64,000 nucleotides of DNA from Pseudomonas sp. DY-1 (GTDB lineage: Bacteria > Pseudomonadota > Gammaproteobacteria > Pseudomonadales > Pseudomonadaceae): NCBI RefSeq assembly GCF_003626975.1, contig NZ_CP032616.1, positions 5,060,001-5,124,000 of the forward strand, written 5' to 3'. Position 1 is the first letter of the stretch, and every line of letters starts with the position of its first letter. A program made the translations under genes and the position numbers. Of the stretch, positions 23,944 through 32,872 are shown piece by piece. Below the pieces are notes generated by a model that saw only the letters and a program-made list of their open reading frames with translations, was not told where the DNA came from and did no database searches.

Positions 23944-24315
23944 ATGACCGCTTATAAGCCGGAGAAGGTCAGCGATGAAGTTGTTAAGGAGGCCCTAGAG
24001 GGGATCTCAAAGGCATCGGAGAGCGCTGCAAAGGTTGATGCGGAAGAATTGAAGGCAAGTGCCGCCACCTCAGAAGCACTGATGGAAGCTTTGAAGGAGG
24101 CAATCAAGAATGCTGATTCCCCTGAGGAGCGGATGCGGTACGCGAAGATGGCGGAAAATGGGGACAAGCGGCAGAAGAAGGAAGCCCGTGATTGTGGGGA
24201 GCGCTCCACAACTACTCAGCGAGGGAATATGAGAATCGGTGCGATGATCGCGACAGGCCTTGGTGCCGCTGCGCTAACGGCAGGCGCGGTTTTTTTGCAC
24301 GGGAAACTGAAGTAG
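23944..24315 (+). CDS. Hypothetical helical protein with C-terminal membrane anchor (123 aa)
   Basis: Not recognised. Residues 1-85 are a highly charged, Ala/Glu/Lys-rich helix (SDEVVKEALEGISKASESAAK..., EALMEALKEAIKNAD), probably coiled coil. The C-terminus (MRIGAMIATGLGAAALTAGAVFLHG) is a single membrane helix. AAGGAG lies 7 nt before the ATG. Composition is more AT-rich than the core genome and it lies between the integrase remnant and ssrA, so it is probably residual island cargo. The regional motif is absent upstream. Confidence 0.6.
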   Translation: MTAYKPEKVSDEVVKEALEGISKASESAAKVDAEELKASAATSEALMEALKEAIKNADSPEERMRYAKMAENGDKRQKKEARDCGERSTTTQRGNMRIGAMIATGLGAAALTAGAVFLHGKLK

Positions 24316-24393
24316 GGAGCTTTGCAAACCCTTGCTTCGACCCGAAGGGTCATCGATGTTCGACACTTCTTCGAGACATCCAGGCAGAAACGA

Positions 24394-24431
24394 AAAAGCC
24401 CCTGAAATTCGCTAGGAAAATCAGGGGCTTA
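24394..24431 (-). terminator. Terminator of tmRNA
   Basis: Read on the minus strand, AAGCCCCTGA...TCAGGGGCTT is followed by TTT (stem 24397-24405 with 24421-24429). It lies just past the CCA end of tmRNA. Confidence 0.8.
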
Positions 24432-24442
24432 GTCGTTGTTTT

Positions 24443-24817
24443 TGGTGGAGCCGGGGGGATTTGAACCCCCGTCCGCCAGCTCTCCGCTTTCGGGACTACA
24501 TGCTTAGCCAAGTCTACTGAGTTAGCTCTTTGCGGCCCGACTGGCAGGGTGCTCAGAGCGAGCTGTATGAGTTTTAGCCGTTACGTCTACAGCGAACTTG
24601 GCGGCGATCCTGTTCTATCTGACAGTCATTTCGGGTTTACAGGCATCCCCTCATGACTGCTGGCAGCCGAAGCCGCCAGAAGGGTTAGGCCGCGAGGGCC
24701 GCCCCGTAGTTGTCGTCGTTGGCAACTAATAGTTTGCAGCAGCTAATTTACGAGGTCTGCTACCAGCTCGGCATGCCCCTAGAGTTTTGTTACCGGCGTC
24801 GAATCCTAATCGGCCCC
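24443..24817 (-). ncRNA. ssrA: Transfer-messenger RNA (tmRNA)
   Basis: About 375 nt on the minus strand. The 5' end GGGGCCGATTAGGATTCGAC pairs through GGGGCCG with CGGCTCC before the encoded ACCA 3' end, and the T arm (GGGGGTTCAAATCCCCC) is clear. The tag frame at 24685-24723 reads GCC AAC GAC GAC AAC TAC GGG GCG GCC CTC GCG GCC TAA, giving ANDDNYGAALAA, two residues longer than the E. coli encoded tag but with the same LAA degron. It rescues stalled ribosomes together with SmpB, encoded about 11 kb away. A promoter (TTGCCG, 17 bp, TACACC; 24857-24829) lies just upstream. Confidence 0.95.
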
Positions 24818-24828
24818 AGGAACTGCAG

Positions 24829-24857
24829 GGTGTACAACAGTGCGGATTCTACGGCAA
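24829..24857 (-). promoter_or_regulatory. Putative sigma-70 promoter of ssrA
   Basis: TTGCCG (24857-24852), a 17-bp spacer and TACACC (24834-24829) on the minus strand. It ends 11 nt before the mature 5' end, leaving room for a short leader removed by RNase P. Confidence 0.55.
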
Positions 24858-24958
24858 AAAGGGGGGCAGCGTCGACCGCGCTTTTAACCTAATGTCATGG
24901 GTGCTTGCGATATGATTGCAGGCTATTGTCAGGAAGACCTTTGAGCCGAGACGTCGCC

Positions 24959-27877
24959 ATGCCGCGTTCTGCCCGAACTCCCCTCCGCCAGTGGATCTGG
25001 CGTGCCTTCGTACAGAGTGCCCTGATCCCGCTGATTCTGGTCGAATCGGTGTTGATCACGGCTTATCTGTTGACCAACAGTGCGATTCGCGATGCCCAGG
25101 TGGACTACCTGCAGCAGAGCGCGCTGGAGGACTTGAGTGGCGCGGTGCTGCGCGAGGGAAAAGTGATCGATATGCGACTGCAGGGCATCGAGGTGCCCAC
25201 GCGCCTGTTCCGTGATGCGGTTGGCCGGGCGATTCAGGATCGCAGCTTCAGGCCGGATGACCTGGAGCGCCAGCGGCATGTGCTGAGTTCGGATGGCGTC
25301 TATTACACCCGCACCGACGATGGCCGCGCCGCGTCCTTCTATGCCAGCAGCACGCCGGTGGAGAAGCAGGATCACGACAAGGCCCTGCGCCTGTCCCAAG
25401 TCGACCCGCTCATGCGTTCCATCCGCGAGTCCAACCCGCTGGTGGCAGCGGTCTACTTCAACAGCTGGGACAGCTACAACCGCATCTTTCCGTTCTTCAT
25501 GACGCCCGAGCAGTATCCCCATGACATGGTGATACCCAACTACAACTTCTATTACCTCGCCGACGCCAAGCACAATCCGCAGCGCAAGACGGTCTGGACG
25601 GACGTTTACCTCGACCCGGCCGGACTTGGCTGGATGATGTCGGCGATCACCCCGGTCTACCGTGGCGATTTCCTTGAAGGGGTGGTGGGACTGGATATCA
25701 CCGTCGGGCAGATGCTTGGCGAGATAGGTAGCTTGAAGGTGCCGTGGCAGGGCTACGCAATGCTGGTGAGCCGCGACCACAGCATCATGGCGCTGCCGGA
25801 GGCGGGCGAGCGTGATTTTGGCCTGCGCGAGCTGACCCGCTTCTCCTACGACGAGGCCGTGCGCCGCGAAGTGCTCAAGCCCGAGGACTTCAACCTGGCT
25901 CGCCACCGCGAGATGCAGCCGCTGCTGGAGGCCATGGCCGCCGGCAAGGGCAATGTCCAGGAAGTCGAGTTGGGTGGGCGCAAGCAACTGGTGGCCTGGG
26001 CCGAGATTCCGCAAACCGGCTGGCGGCTGATGATGGTGGTGGACGAGGCCAACATCTTCAAGGAAACCAACCGGCTCGCTGAGCGTTACCAGCAGATCGG
26101 TTACCTGCTGATCGCCGGACTCGGTTTCTTCTACGCGCTGTTCTTCGCCTGGATGTGGTCGCGGTCACGGCGACTCAGCGGTGAGCTGGCCACGCCCATG
26201 GCCGGCATCATGGGCATGATGAAACGCATCGGCCAGGGCGACTTCCGCCCACCTGCACCCAGTAGCCGCATTGCCGAACTGCAGGCGTTGGCGGAGGCGG
26301 TGCAGCTTAGCGGCGCGCAATTGCAGGCGAGCGAGGAGGAGCGGCTGGAAGCCCGGCGCAACCTCGATCTGGTGCTGGAGAGCACCACTGAAAGCCTCTG
26401 GGAAGTAGATGCCATCACCCTGTCGATCAAGATGAGTGGGCGATTCGTCAAACGCTTTGGCCTTCGCAGCGACAACATCACGTTCGCCGAATTCAACGAG
26501 CGTGTGCACCCGGACGATGTGGAGCGGGTGCGTCGCCTACGGATGCTGTTCTCGGTCAGCGACCAGGACAACTTCGACGCCGAGTACCGCTTTGCCGATG
26601 TGGAGGGGCGCTATTCCTGGTTGCTCAGCCGCGGCAAGGTGCTTGAGCGCGACTCCGACGGCCGAGCCCTGCGAGTCGCTGGTACACACGTGGATATCAC
26701 CCGGCTCAAACAGGTGGAAGAAGAGTTGCGTGTCGCCAGTCGCGAGGCCCAGGCCGCGAGTCAGGCCAAGAGCCGCTTCCTGTCCAGCATGAGCCACGAA
26801 CTGCGTACGCCGCTCAATGCCATAAACGGCTTCGCCCAGCTCATCGCGCTGGAGGCGGAAGGGCAGGAAGATCGCAAGGTGGAAGGGGATTACGCGCAGG
26901 AGATCGTCAACGCCAGCCGTCACCTCACGTCACTGGTGGACGACATTCTCGACCTGTCGAGCATCGAGAACAGGCGCCAGAAGCTGCAGCTCAAGCCGGT
27001 GGAGATCGGCCCGTTGCTGGCCAGCTGCTCCGAACTGATCCAGCCCGAGCTGCAGGCGCGCAACCTGCAGTTGCAGCTGATGCCGCCGCCTGCACCGCCG
27101 TTGCACGTGATGGCGGATGCCCGGCGCCTGCGCCAGGTGATGCTGAACCTGCTGTCCAACGCGGTGAAGTACAACAGCCCACAAGGGATGGTGAGCATGG
27201 GCTACGAGATACGCCCGGCCGCGGTGCGTCTCTGGGTGGCTGACAGTGGCCCGGGCCTGAGCCAGGAGCAGCAGACGATGCTGTTCCAGCCTTTCCAGCG
27301 GCTGGGCCGGGAAAACTCGACCATTCCGGGAACCGGTATCGGTCTGGTGCTGTGCCGCGAACTGGCGGAGTTGATGGGTGGCGAAATGGGCTTCAGCAGC
27401 GCGCCGGATATCGGTAGCCGTTTCTGGATCGACCTGCCCAGTGTTGCGGCATCGGACGACTTCGAGCCGCCAGCGCCGGTCAAGCCTGACTTGGAGGAGC
27501 CGCAGGTACTGCCGAAGGTGCTCTGTGTGGAAGACCATCCGGCCTGCCTCAAGGTGTTGCAGGAAGGCCTGCGCGACATGGCTGAGGTGCGCGGCGCCGG
27601 CTCGGTGGGCAAGGCGCTGGGACTGTTGGCGGATATCACGCCGTCGCTGTTGTTGCTCGACCTGGACTTGCCGGACGGTGATGGCCTCGATGTGCTCGAC
27701 TTCGTGCGGTCGAGCCCGCGTTTGGCAATGACGCCAGTGCTGGTGGTGAGTGCGGCTGTGGATGAAAAGCTACTGGCCGAAGCGCGCCGTCGCGGTGCCG
27801 ACGCCTGCCTGAGTAAGCCTGTGGACTTGAAGCAGGTGCGCCGCATGGCGCTTTCGCTGCTGGGCCAGGAGGCCTGA
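24959..27877 (+). CDS. Hybrid sensor histidine kinase/response regulator
   Basis: A 972-aa membrane protein. A membrane helix (residues 15-37) is followed by a large periplasmic dCache-like sensor (about 40-375) and a second helix (380-402). Then come HAMP (405-455), a PAS domain (475-590), HisKA with the phospho-His box SSMSHELRTPLNAI (about 605-615), a HATPase domain with N, G1 (VADSGPGLS) and G2 (GTGIGLVLCRELAE) boxes, and a C-terminal receiver with DLDLPDGDGLD (acceptor Asp near 900). There is no HPt or output domain, so the phosphate must pass to another protein. The start could also be the TTG at 24941. The ligand is unknown. Confidence 0.85.
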   Translation: MPRSARTPLRQWIWRAFVQSALIPLILVESVLITAYLLTNSAIRDAQVDYLQQSALEDLSGAVLREGKVIDMRLQGIEVPTRLFRDAVGRAIQDRSFRPDDLERQRHVLSSDGVYYTRTDDGRAASFYASSTPVEKQDHDKALRLSQVDPLMRSIRESNPLVAAVYFNSWDSYNRIFPFFMTPEQYPHDMVIPNYNFYYLADAKHNPQRKTVWTDVYLDPAGLGWMMSAITPVYRGDFLEGVVGLDITVGQMLGEIGSLKVPWQGYAMLVSRDHSIMALPEAGERDFGLRELTRFSYDEAVRREVLKPEDFNLARHREMQPLLEAMAAGKGNVQEVELGGRKQLVAWAEIPQTGWRLMMVVDEANIFKETNRLAERYQQIGYLLIAGLGFFYALFFAWMWSRSRRLSGELATPMAGIMGMMKRIGQGDFRPPAPSSRIAELQALAEAVQLSGAQLQASEEERLEARRNLDLVLESTTESLWEVDAITLSIKMSGRFVKRFGLRSDNITFAEFNERVHPDDVERVRRLRMLFSVSDQDNFDAEYRFADVEGRYSWLLSRGKVLERDSDGRALRVAGTHVDITRLKQVEEELRVASREAQAASQAKSRFLSSMSHELRTPLNAINGFAQLIALEAEGQEDRKVEGDYAQEIVNASRHLTSLVDDILDLSSIENRRQKLQLKPVEIGPLLASCSELIQPELQARNLQLQLMPPPAPPLHVMADARRLRQVMLNLLSNAVKYNSPQGMVSMGYEIRPAAVRLWVADSGPGLSQEQQTMLFQPFQRLGRENSTIPGTGIGLVLCRELAELMGGEMGFSSAPDIGSRFWIDLPSVAASDDFEPPAPVKPDLEEPQVLPKVLCVEDHPACLKVLQEGLRDMAEVRGAGSVGKALGLLADITPSLLLLDLDLPDGDGLDVLDFVRSSPRLAMTPVLVVSAAVDEKLLAEARRRGADACLSKPVDLKQVRRMALSLLGQEA

Positions 27878-27878
27878 A

Positions 27879-27910
27879 GCCCAGGATCCAGCTCGCGCTG
27901 GATCCTGGGC
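27879..27910 (+). terminator. Strong hairpin after the hybrid kinase gene
   Basis: A perfect 14-bp stem, GCCCAGGATCCAGC/GCTGGATCCTGGGC, with a 4-nt loop and a weak T tract (GATTTCC). It lies between converging genes and may serve both. Confidence 0.6.
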
Positions 27911-27916
27911 GATTTC

Positions 27917-28162
27917 CTATTCGCTGGACTGCAGCAGGTTCAGCGCTTCAGCCAGCACTTTCTCAGACTCGGCATGATCGCCGGAGTTATGCAGCTCTTC
28001 GCCCTCGGCGCGGAGCTTTTTCACTTGATCGAGTACGGCGGGGTCAGCGGGTGGATCGGTCTTCAGGATTGCATCGATCTTTGCCATATCTGCTGGGCAG
28101 TGTGAGGCAAGAACTGGAGCACTGAGCAGTACGGCGGCAAGGAAAACGGCAAGACGGCGCAT
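27917..28162 (-). CDS. Small exported hypothetical protein (81 aa)
   Basis: An 81-aa protein with a signal peptide (MRRLAVFLAAVLLSAPVLAS) followed by a short helical domain (HCPADMAKIDAILKT..., VKKLRAEGEELHNSGDHAESEKVLAEALNLL) that resembles one tetratricopeptide-like helical hairpin. It shares its layout and the LR-x-EGEELHNSGDHAES pattern with the next gene (LRMKAEQAQQSGDTKAC), so the two are paralogs. The function is unknown; export to the periplasm is likely. Confidence 0.65.
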   Translation of the reverse strand: MRRLAVFLAAVLLSAPVLASHCPADMAKIDAILKTDPPADPAVLDQVKKLRAEGEELHNSGDHAESEKVLAEALNLLQSSE

Positions 28163-28290
28163 GTCGAACCTCCTTTCGGGTTAACCGCTGAGCAGTATAG
28201 GTAAGCCCCTGACTTGTGCCGCATGGTTGGGATAACGGCGAGCAGGGCCGCGCGCAGCCCCACTCAAGTCACGGAAGGGTTAACCCGGTA

Positions 28291-28569
28291 TCAGCTGGAT
28301 TCACCCGAGCCGCCATCCGTAGCCGGTTGCTGGAGACGTTGCAGGGCCATGCTGCTGTGGTTGATACAGGCCTTGGTGTCACCACTCTGTTGGGCCTGTT
28401 CGGCCTTCATGCGCAGGTCCTCGACCTCCTGGCGCAGTGGGTCGCCGAGGTTGGTGTTGGTAGCCATGGCATCGTTGAGTTTCTGCAGGTTGACTGCGCA
28501 CAGATCGTCGGCGGCGAATATGGGCGAAGCAAGCAGGGCGGCGGTGATGAAGAGGGCGGTGCGTTTCAT
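28291..28569 (-). CDS. Small exported hypothetical protein (92 aa), paralog of 27917-28162
   Basis: A 92-aa protein with a signal peptide (MKRTALFITAALLASPIFAA) and a helical domain containing two cysteines (DDLCAVN, KACINH) that could form a disulfide. Its helical pattern aligns with the smaller neighbour downstream. GAGGTGACTCCCC lies before the ATG. The 128-bp gap between the two genes suggests separate promoters or a tandem duplication. Confidence 0.65.
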   Translation of the reverse strand: MKRTALFITAALLASPIFAADDLCAVNLQKLNDAMATNTNLGDPLRQEVEDLRMKAEQAQQSGDTKACINHSSMALQRLQQPATDGGSGESS

Positions 28570-28720
28570 GGGGAGTCACCTCTCGATTTTTCGGCACTCG
28601 GGGCCTTCGTGTCCGAGACGGATAAGCCCGTGGCCATTTGCAGGGCTCATGGGGGTGGACTGCCCTGTTTGCGAGGGGGTTCAGGTTTTTTGCCCAAGTG
28701 GCAAGACGTGGAATGTTTCG

Positions 28721-28759
28721 CTGTGGGGCGAATTCATTCGCGAATGAATTCGCCCCCAC
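28721..28759. repeat. REP-type palindrome
   Basis: GTGGGGCGAATTCATTCG followed by CGAATGAATTCGCCCCCAC is an almost perfect palindrome of the Pseudomonas REP class (GCGAATTCATTCGC core). It lies between the stop of dld (28781) and the small exported protein gene. Confidence 0.8.
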
Positions 28760-28780
28760 GCAGCGAGGCGCTGCCCTGAC

Positions 28781-31594
28781 TCACGCCACTACACGGGGAC
28801 GGGTAACGCGGTCCACCAGGTAGACCAGCCCGTGATAGTCGATGCCGCCATGCTGGGATAGGCCGATCTCGCAGGTACGACTGGTGGAGATGCCTTCGTC
28901 GCAGATCTGCACGGCGTCTTTCAGGGAACGCAGGGAATGGGCATTCAGTTCCGGGGTGGTGAATCCCTTGTCACCGGCGAAGCCGCAGCAATGGATACCT
29001 TCCGGTATCACGACTTCCCGCGTGCAGCGTTTGACGATATCGATCAGACCCTGTGCCTCGCCCAGGTGCTGGGTGCTGCAGGTGACATGGATGGCCACTG
29101 GTTTGTCCTGGGGGGTGAAGTCCAGCCGTTCCAGCAGATAGTTGCGGATGAAGCGCACTGGGTCGAACAGCTGCAGGCGTGAATCCAGTCCGTCCTGCAC
29201 CAGGCGCAAGGTGCAGGGGCTGGTGTCGCAGTAGATCGGGTCCAGGCCGCCGCGGCTGGCGCTGAGCAGGGCATCCACCAGTTCGCGGCGCTTGTTTTCG
29301 GCCTGATCGGCGTAACCCTTGGAAGCAAACGGCTGGCCGCAGCAGAGGCTGTCGAGGTTCTCCGGGAACACCACTTGGTAGCCGGCCTTCTCCAGCAGCA
29401 TTCGAGTCTTGTCGATCAAGGGCACCTGCTCGCGGTCGCCTGCCGATGGGCCCATGGCGCGGGAGACGCATGCTGCGAGGTAAACCACCCTTGGCTGATT
29501 GCCGGTGGTGGGCGGGGTAATGTGGATGGGGGCTACGGCCTGGGGCAGGGCGGGTGTCCATTGTGGCAGGCGGTTGCCGGAAAGCTGGCGCAGGGCACCG
29601 GAAGCTTTCTCCAGCAAGGGCGCGCCGAGCACGCGGCGGGCGCCGTTGGCGACACGCAGGGTCAGGCGCGCGCCGCTGAGGGCGGTAGCGAAGTGGCCGG
29701 CCAGCCAGTTGGCGCTGCCAGCATGGAGGGCGCTCTTCGCACGTAGCTTGCGCACCAGATCACCGGTGTTAATGCCCACCGGGCAGCGCTGGGCGCAGAG
29801 GCCGGTGGCGGCGCAAGTGTCGATGCCCTGGTATTGGTAGGCCTGTTCAAGTTCGGTGGTGTCGATGCCCGCGCGCTGTTTGGCCTGAATGTCACGCCAG
29901 ATCACGATGCGTTGGCGCGGACTCAGGGTCAGTCCCTTGGATGGGCATACCGGTTCGCAGAAACCGCATTCAATGCACTTGTCGACGATTTCGTCGGCGG
30001 CCGGAAGCGGCTTGAGGTTCTTCAGGTGAATGTCGTTGTCTTCACTGAGTATCACGTCAGGGTTGAGCACGCCGCGTGGGTCCAGCAGGCGCTTGATCTT
30101 CCACATGAGCTGATACGCATCGCTGCCCCATTCCAGTTCGACGAAGGGCGCCATATTGCGTCCGGTACCGTGTTCGGCCTTGAGAGAGCCTCCGAACTCC
30201 ACTGCCACCAGTTGCGCCACGTCCTGCATGAAGGCTTCGTAGCGGGCCACCTGTTCGGGGCTGTCGAAACCCTGGGTGAAGACGAAGTGCAGGTTGCCCT
30301 CGAGGGCGTGGCCGAAAATGATCGCTTCGTCGTAGCCGTGCTTGTCGAACAACGCCAGCAGGCGATTGACGCCTTCGGCCAGTTGCTCGATGGGGAAGGT
30401 GACGTCTTCGATGATCACTGTGGTGCCGGTCTGGCGTACAGCTCCGACGGCGGGGAAGGTGTCCTTGCGGATTTTCCACAGCAGGTTGTAGACGGTTGGG
30501 TCTTCGCTGAAGTCGACCTTCTGTTCCAGCGGGAAATGAGCAATGGACGCCATGATCTGCGCCAATTGCTCGTGCAGCAGGCTCTGGCTGGCCGCGCGGG
30601 ATTCGATCAGCAGGGCGCAGGCGTTGGCCGACAGTCCTTTCACCCAGTCGGGCATGCCGGGCTTGCTCTGGACCGAGCGCAGGCTGCGCCGGTCCAGCAG
30701 TTCCACTGCCGAAACCGGCTGGCTTTTCAGCAGGGTCACCGCCTTGCAGCAGCTTTCCACGTCGGGGAAGACGATCAGCGCGCTGGCCTTATGCGGGTGG
30801 TCGGGCACGGTGTCGTAGGTAACTGCACTGATGAAGCCGAGGGTACCTTCGGAGCCGACCAGCAGGTGGCTGAGGATATCCAGGGGCTGGTCGAAGTCCA
30901 CCAGGGCGTTGAGCGACAGGCCGGTGGTGTTCTTCAGGCGGTACTTGTGGCGAATCTTCGCAGCCAGTTCGGTGTTGGCGCGGGTCTGTCGGCCCAGCTC
31001 GGCCAGCTCGGCCAGCAGTGGGCCATGGCTGTGGCGGAAGGCAGCGATGCTGGCAGGGTCTTCGGTATCCAGCAGGGTACCGTCGGCCAGCACCAGGCGC
31101 AGCCCGGCGAGGGTGTGGTAGCTGTTCTGCGCGGTGCCGCAGCACATGCCGCTGGCATTGTTGGCGACGATGCCGCCGATCTTGCAGGCGTTGATGGAGG
31201 CTGGGTCCGGGCCGATCTTGCGGCCGAAGGGGGCCAGCCAGGCGTTGGCCTGGGCGCCGATGACGCCGGGTTGCAGGCGAATCTGTGCGCCGCCTTGGCG
31301 AATGTCGCGGCCGTTCCAGTTGTCACCCAGGACCAGCAATACCGAATCGGTGATGGCCTGGCCGGAAAGGCTGGTGCCGGCCGCGCGGAAGGTCACCGGG
31401 ACCAGTTCGGCGTGGGCGGCTTTCAGCAGGGCAATGACTTCGGCTTCACTCTCCACGCGGATCACCAGCTTGGGAATCAGCCGGTAGAAGCTCGCGTCGG
31501 TGCCGAAGGCCAGGGTGGACAGCGGATCGTCGAAACGACGCTCGCGGGGGATCAGGTGTTCAACGGTGTTGAGGAAAGGAATCGGCAGGCTCAT
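28781..31594 (-). CDS. dld: FAD- and Fe-S-dependent D-lactate dehydrogenase (quinone-linked)
   Basis: A 937-aa fusion: an FAD-binding type 4 domain (residues 40-260, TFRAAGTSLSGQA), an FAD-oxidase C-terminal domain (270-520, GHALEGNLHFVF and AEHGTGRNMAPF), and a 4Fe-4S ferredoxin part with CIECGFCEPVCPS and CAATGLCAQRCPVG (540-620). It ends in two CCG-type modules (LCCGQPFASKG, HCCGFAGDKGF). This is the large bacterial D-LDH that oxidises D-lactate to pyruvate and feeds the respiratory chain at the membrane. It is last in the lldP-lldD-dld operon, 58 nt after lldD, and is controlled by the divergent lldR. No strong ribosome binding site is visible before its ATG. Confidence 0.9.
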   Translation of the reverse strand: MSLPIPFLNTVEHLIPRERRFDDPLSTLAFGTDASFYRLIPKLVIRVESEAEVIALLKAAHAELVPVTFRAAGTSLSGQAITDSVLLVLGDNWNGRDIRQGGAQIRLQPGVIGAQANAWLAPFGRKIGPDPASINACKIGGIVANNASGMCCGTAQNSYHTLAGLRLVLADGTLLDTEDPASIAAFRHSHGPLLAELAELGRQTRANTELAAKIRHKYRLKNTTGLSLNALVDFDQPLDILSHLLVGSEGTLGFISAVTYDTVPDHPHKASALIVFPDVESCCKAVTLLKSQPVSAVELLDRRSLRSVQSKPGMPDWVKGLSANACALLIESRAASQSLLHEQLAQIMASIAHFPLEQKVDFSEDPTVYNLLWKIRKDTFPAVGAVRQTGTTVIIEDVTFPIEQLAEGVNRLLALFDKHGYDEAIIFGHALEGNLHFVFTQGFDSPEQVARYEAFMQDVAQLVAVEFGGSLKAEHGTGRNMAPFVELEWGSDAYQLMWKIKRLLDPRGVLNPDVILSEDNDIHLKNLKPLPAADEIVDKCIECGFCEPVCPSKGLTLSPRQRIVIWRDIQAKQRAGIDTTELEQAYQYQGIDTCAATGLCAQRCPVGINTGDLVRKLRAKSALHAGSANWLAGHFATALSGARLTLRVANGARRVLGAPLLEKASGALRQLSGNRLPQWTPALPQAVAPIHITPPTTGNQPRVVYLAACVSRAMGPSAGDREQVPLIDKTRMLLEKAGYQVVFPENLDSLCCGQPFASKGYADQAENKRRELVDALLSASRGGLDPIYCDTSPCTLRLVQDGLDSRLQLFDPVRFIRNYLLERLDFTPQDKPVAIHVTCSTQHLGEAQGLIDIVKRCTREVVIPEGIHCCGFAGDKGFTTPELNAHSLRSLKDAVQICDEGISTSRTCEIGLSQHGGIDYHGLVYLVDRVTRPRVVA

Positions 31595-31652
31595 GCGGTG
31601 TCCCGTCTATTTGTCGCGGGCCGCGGGCGGCCCGCCGGAGTTGGGTGGCCGG

Positions 31653-32798
31653 TCAGCGACCGAGTTCGCGTACCAGCGAGTCGGTGCTGATTTCGCCGAT
31701 GGATTTGGCGCCGGTAAGCACCATGGCCACACGCATTTCCTTTTCAATCAGGTCCAGCAGGTTGCTTACGCCTGCTCCGCCTGCTGCGGCCAGAGCGTAG
31801 ACGAAGGCGCGGCCGAGCATCACGGTGTCGGCGCCGAGGGCCAGCATGCGCACCACGTCGAGGCCAGTGCGGATGCCGGAGTCAGCGAGAATCTTCAGTT
31901 CGCCCTTCACTGCATCGGCGATGGCCGGCAGGGCGCGGGCGCTGGAAAGCACGCCATCGAGTTGGCGGCCACCGTGGTTGGAGACAACGATGCCGTCAGC
32001 ACCGAATTTCACCGCGTCTTTTGCGTCCTCGGGGTCGAGGATGCCCTTGATCACCATCGGGCCTTTCCAGAAATCGCGGATCCACTCCAGGTCCTTCCAG
32101 GAAATCGATGGATCGAAGTTGGCGCCGAGCCAGCCGATGTAGTCGGCCAGGCCCGTGGGGTTGCCCCGGTAGGTGGAGATGTTGCCCAGGTCATGGGGCT
32201 TGCCCAGCAAGCCCACATCCCAGGCCCAGGTCGGGTGGGTCATGGCCTGGAGGACACGGCGCATGGCTGCGTTCGGGCCGCTCATGCCGGAATGGGCATC
32301 ACGGTAGCGCGCGCCCGGTACCGGCATGTCGACGGTGAATACCAAAGTCGTCACGCCGGCGGCCTTGGCGCGCTCCAGGGCGTTTTTCATGAAGCCGCGG
32401 TCTTTCAGTACGTAAAGCTGGAACCACATGGGCCGGTTGATGGCCGGCGCGACTTCCTCGATCGGGCAGACAGAAACGGTGGAAAGGGTGAAGGGAATGC
32501 CTTTGTTCGCCGCCGCTTTGGCCGCCTGTACCTCGCCGCGACGCGCATACATGCCGGTCAGGCCAACAGGGGCCAGCGCCACCGGCATGGATAGGGTCTC
32601 GCCGAACAGCTTGGTCTCCAGGCTCAGCTCGGACATGTTCCGCAGCACGCGCTGGCGCAGGGCGATGCTGGCCAGGTCTTCGACGTTGCGGCGCAGGGTG
32701 TACTCGGCATAGGCGCCGCCGTCGATGTAGTGGAACAGGAAGGGCGGGAGCCTGCGCTGAGCGGCGGCACGGTAGTCGGTAGAGGCGGAGATGATCAT
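31653..32798 (-). CDS. lldD: L-lactate dehydrogenase (quinone), FMN-dependent
   Basis: A 381-aa member of the FMN-dependent alpha-hydroxyacid dehydrogenase family. Visible features are the N-terminal [22 protein letters not shown], the [21 protein letters not shown] loop split around the flavin site, [20 protein letters not shown] (with the catalytic His-Gly-Gly-Arg) and [18 protein letters not shown]. It oxidises L-lactate to pyruvate with electrons going to quinone. It follows lldP by 74 nt and precedes dld, so both lactate enantiomers are handled by one operon. Confidence 0.95.
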   Translation of the reverse strand: MIISASTDYRAAAQRRLPPFLFHYIDGGAYAEYTLRRNVEDLASIALRQRVLRNMSELSLETKLFGETLSMPVALAPVGLTGMYARRGEVQAAKAAANKGIPFTLSTVSVCPIEEVAPAINRPMWFQLYVLKDRGFMKNALERAKAAGVTTLVFTVDMPVPGARYRDAHSGMSGPNAAMRRVLQAMTHPTWAWDVGLLGKPHDLGNISTYRGNPTGLADYIGWLGANFDPSISWKDLEWIRDFWKGPMVIKGILDPEDAKDAVKFGADGIVVSNHGGRQLDGVLSSARALPAIADAVKGELKILADSGIRTGLDVVRMLALGADTVMLGRAFVYALAAAGGAGVSNLLDLIEKEMRVAMVLTGAKSIGEISTDSLVRELGR

Positions 32799-32872
32799 GT
32801 AGTCGGTCCGGGGCGGGCTTCAGGGCAGTATGGGAGAACCGGGCTGCCGCGCGGGGCAGCCCGGGCGCTCGA

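Noticed and set aside
24443..24480. A possible stand-alone tRNA suggested by the GAACCCCC T-arm-like sequence
   Set aside because: It is the tRNA-like 3' domain of tmRNA; there is no anticodon arm.
29834..31690. A 618-codon plus-strand frame opposite dld
   Set aside because: The minus strand encodes a clear FAD/Fe-S dehydrogenase with all cofactor motifs; the plus frame has none.
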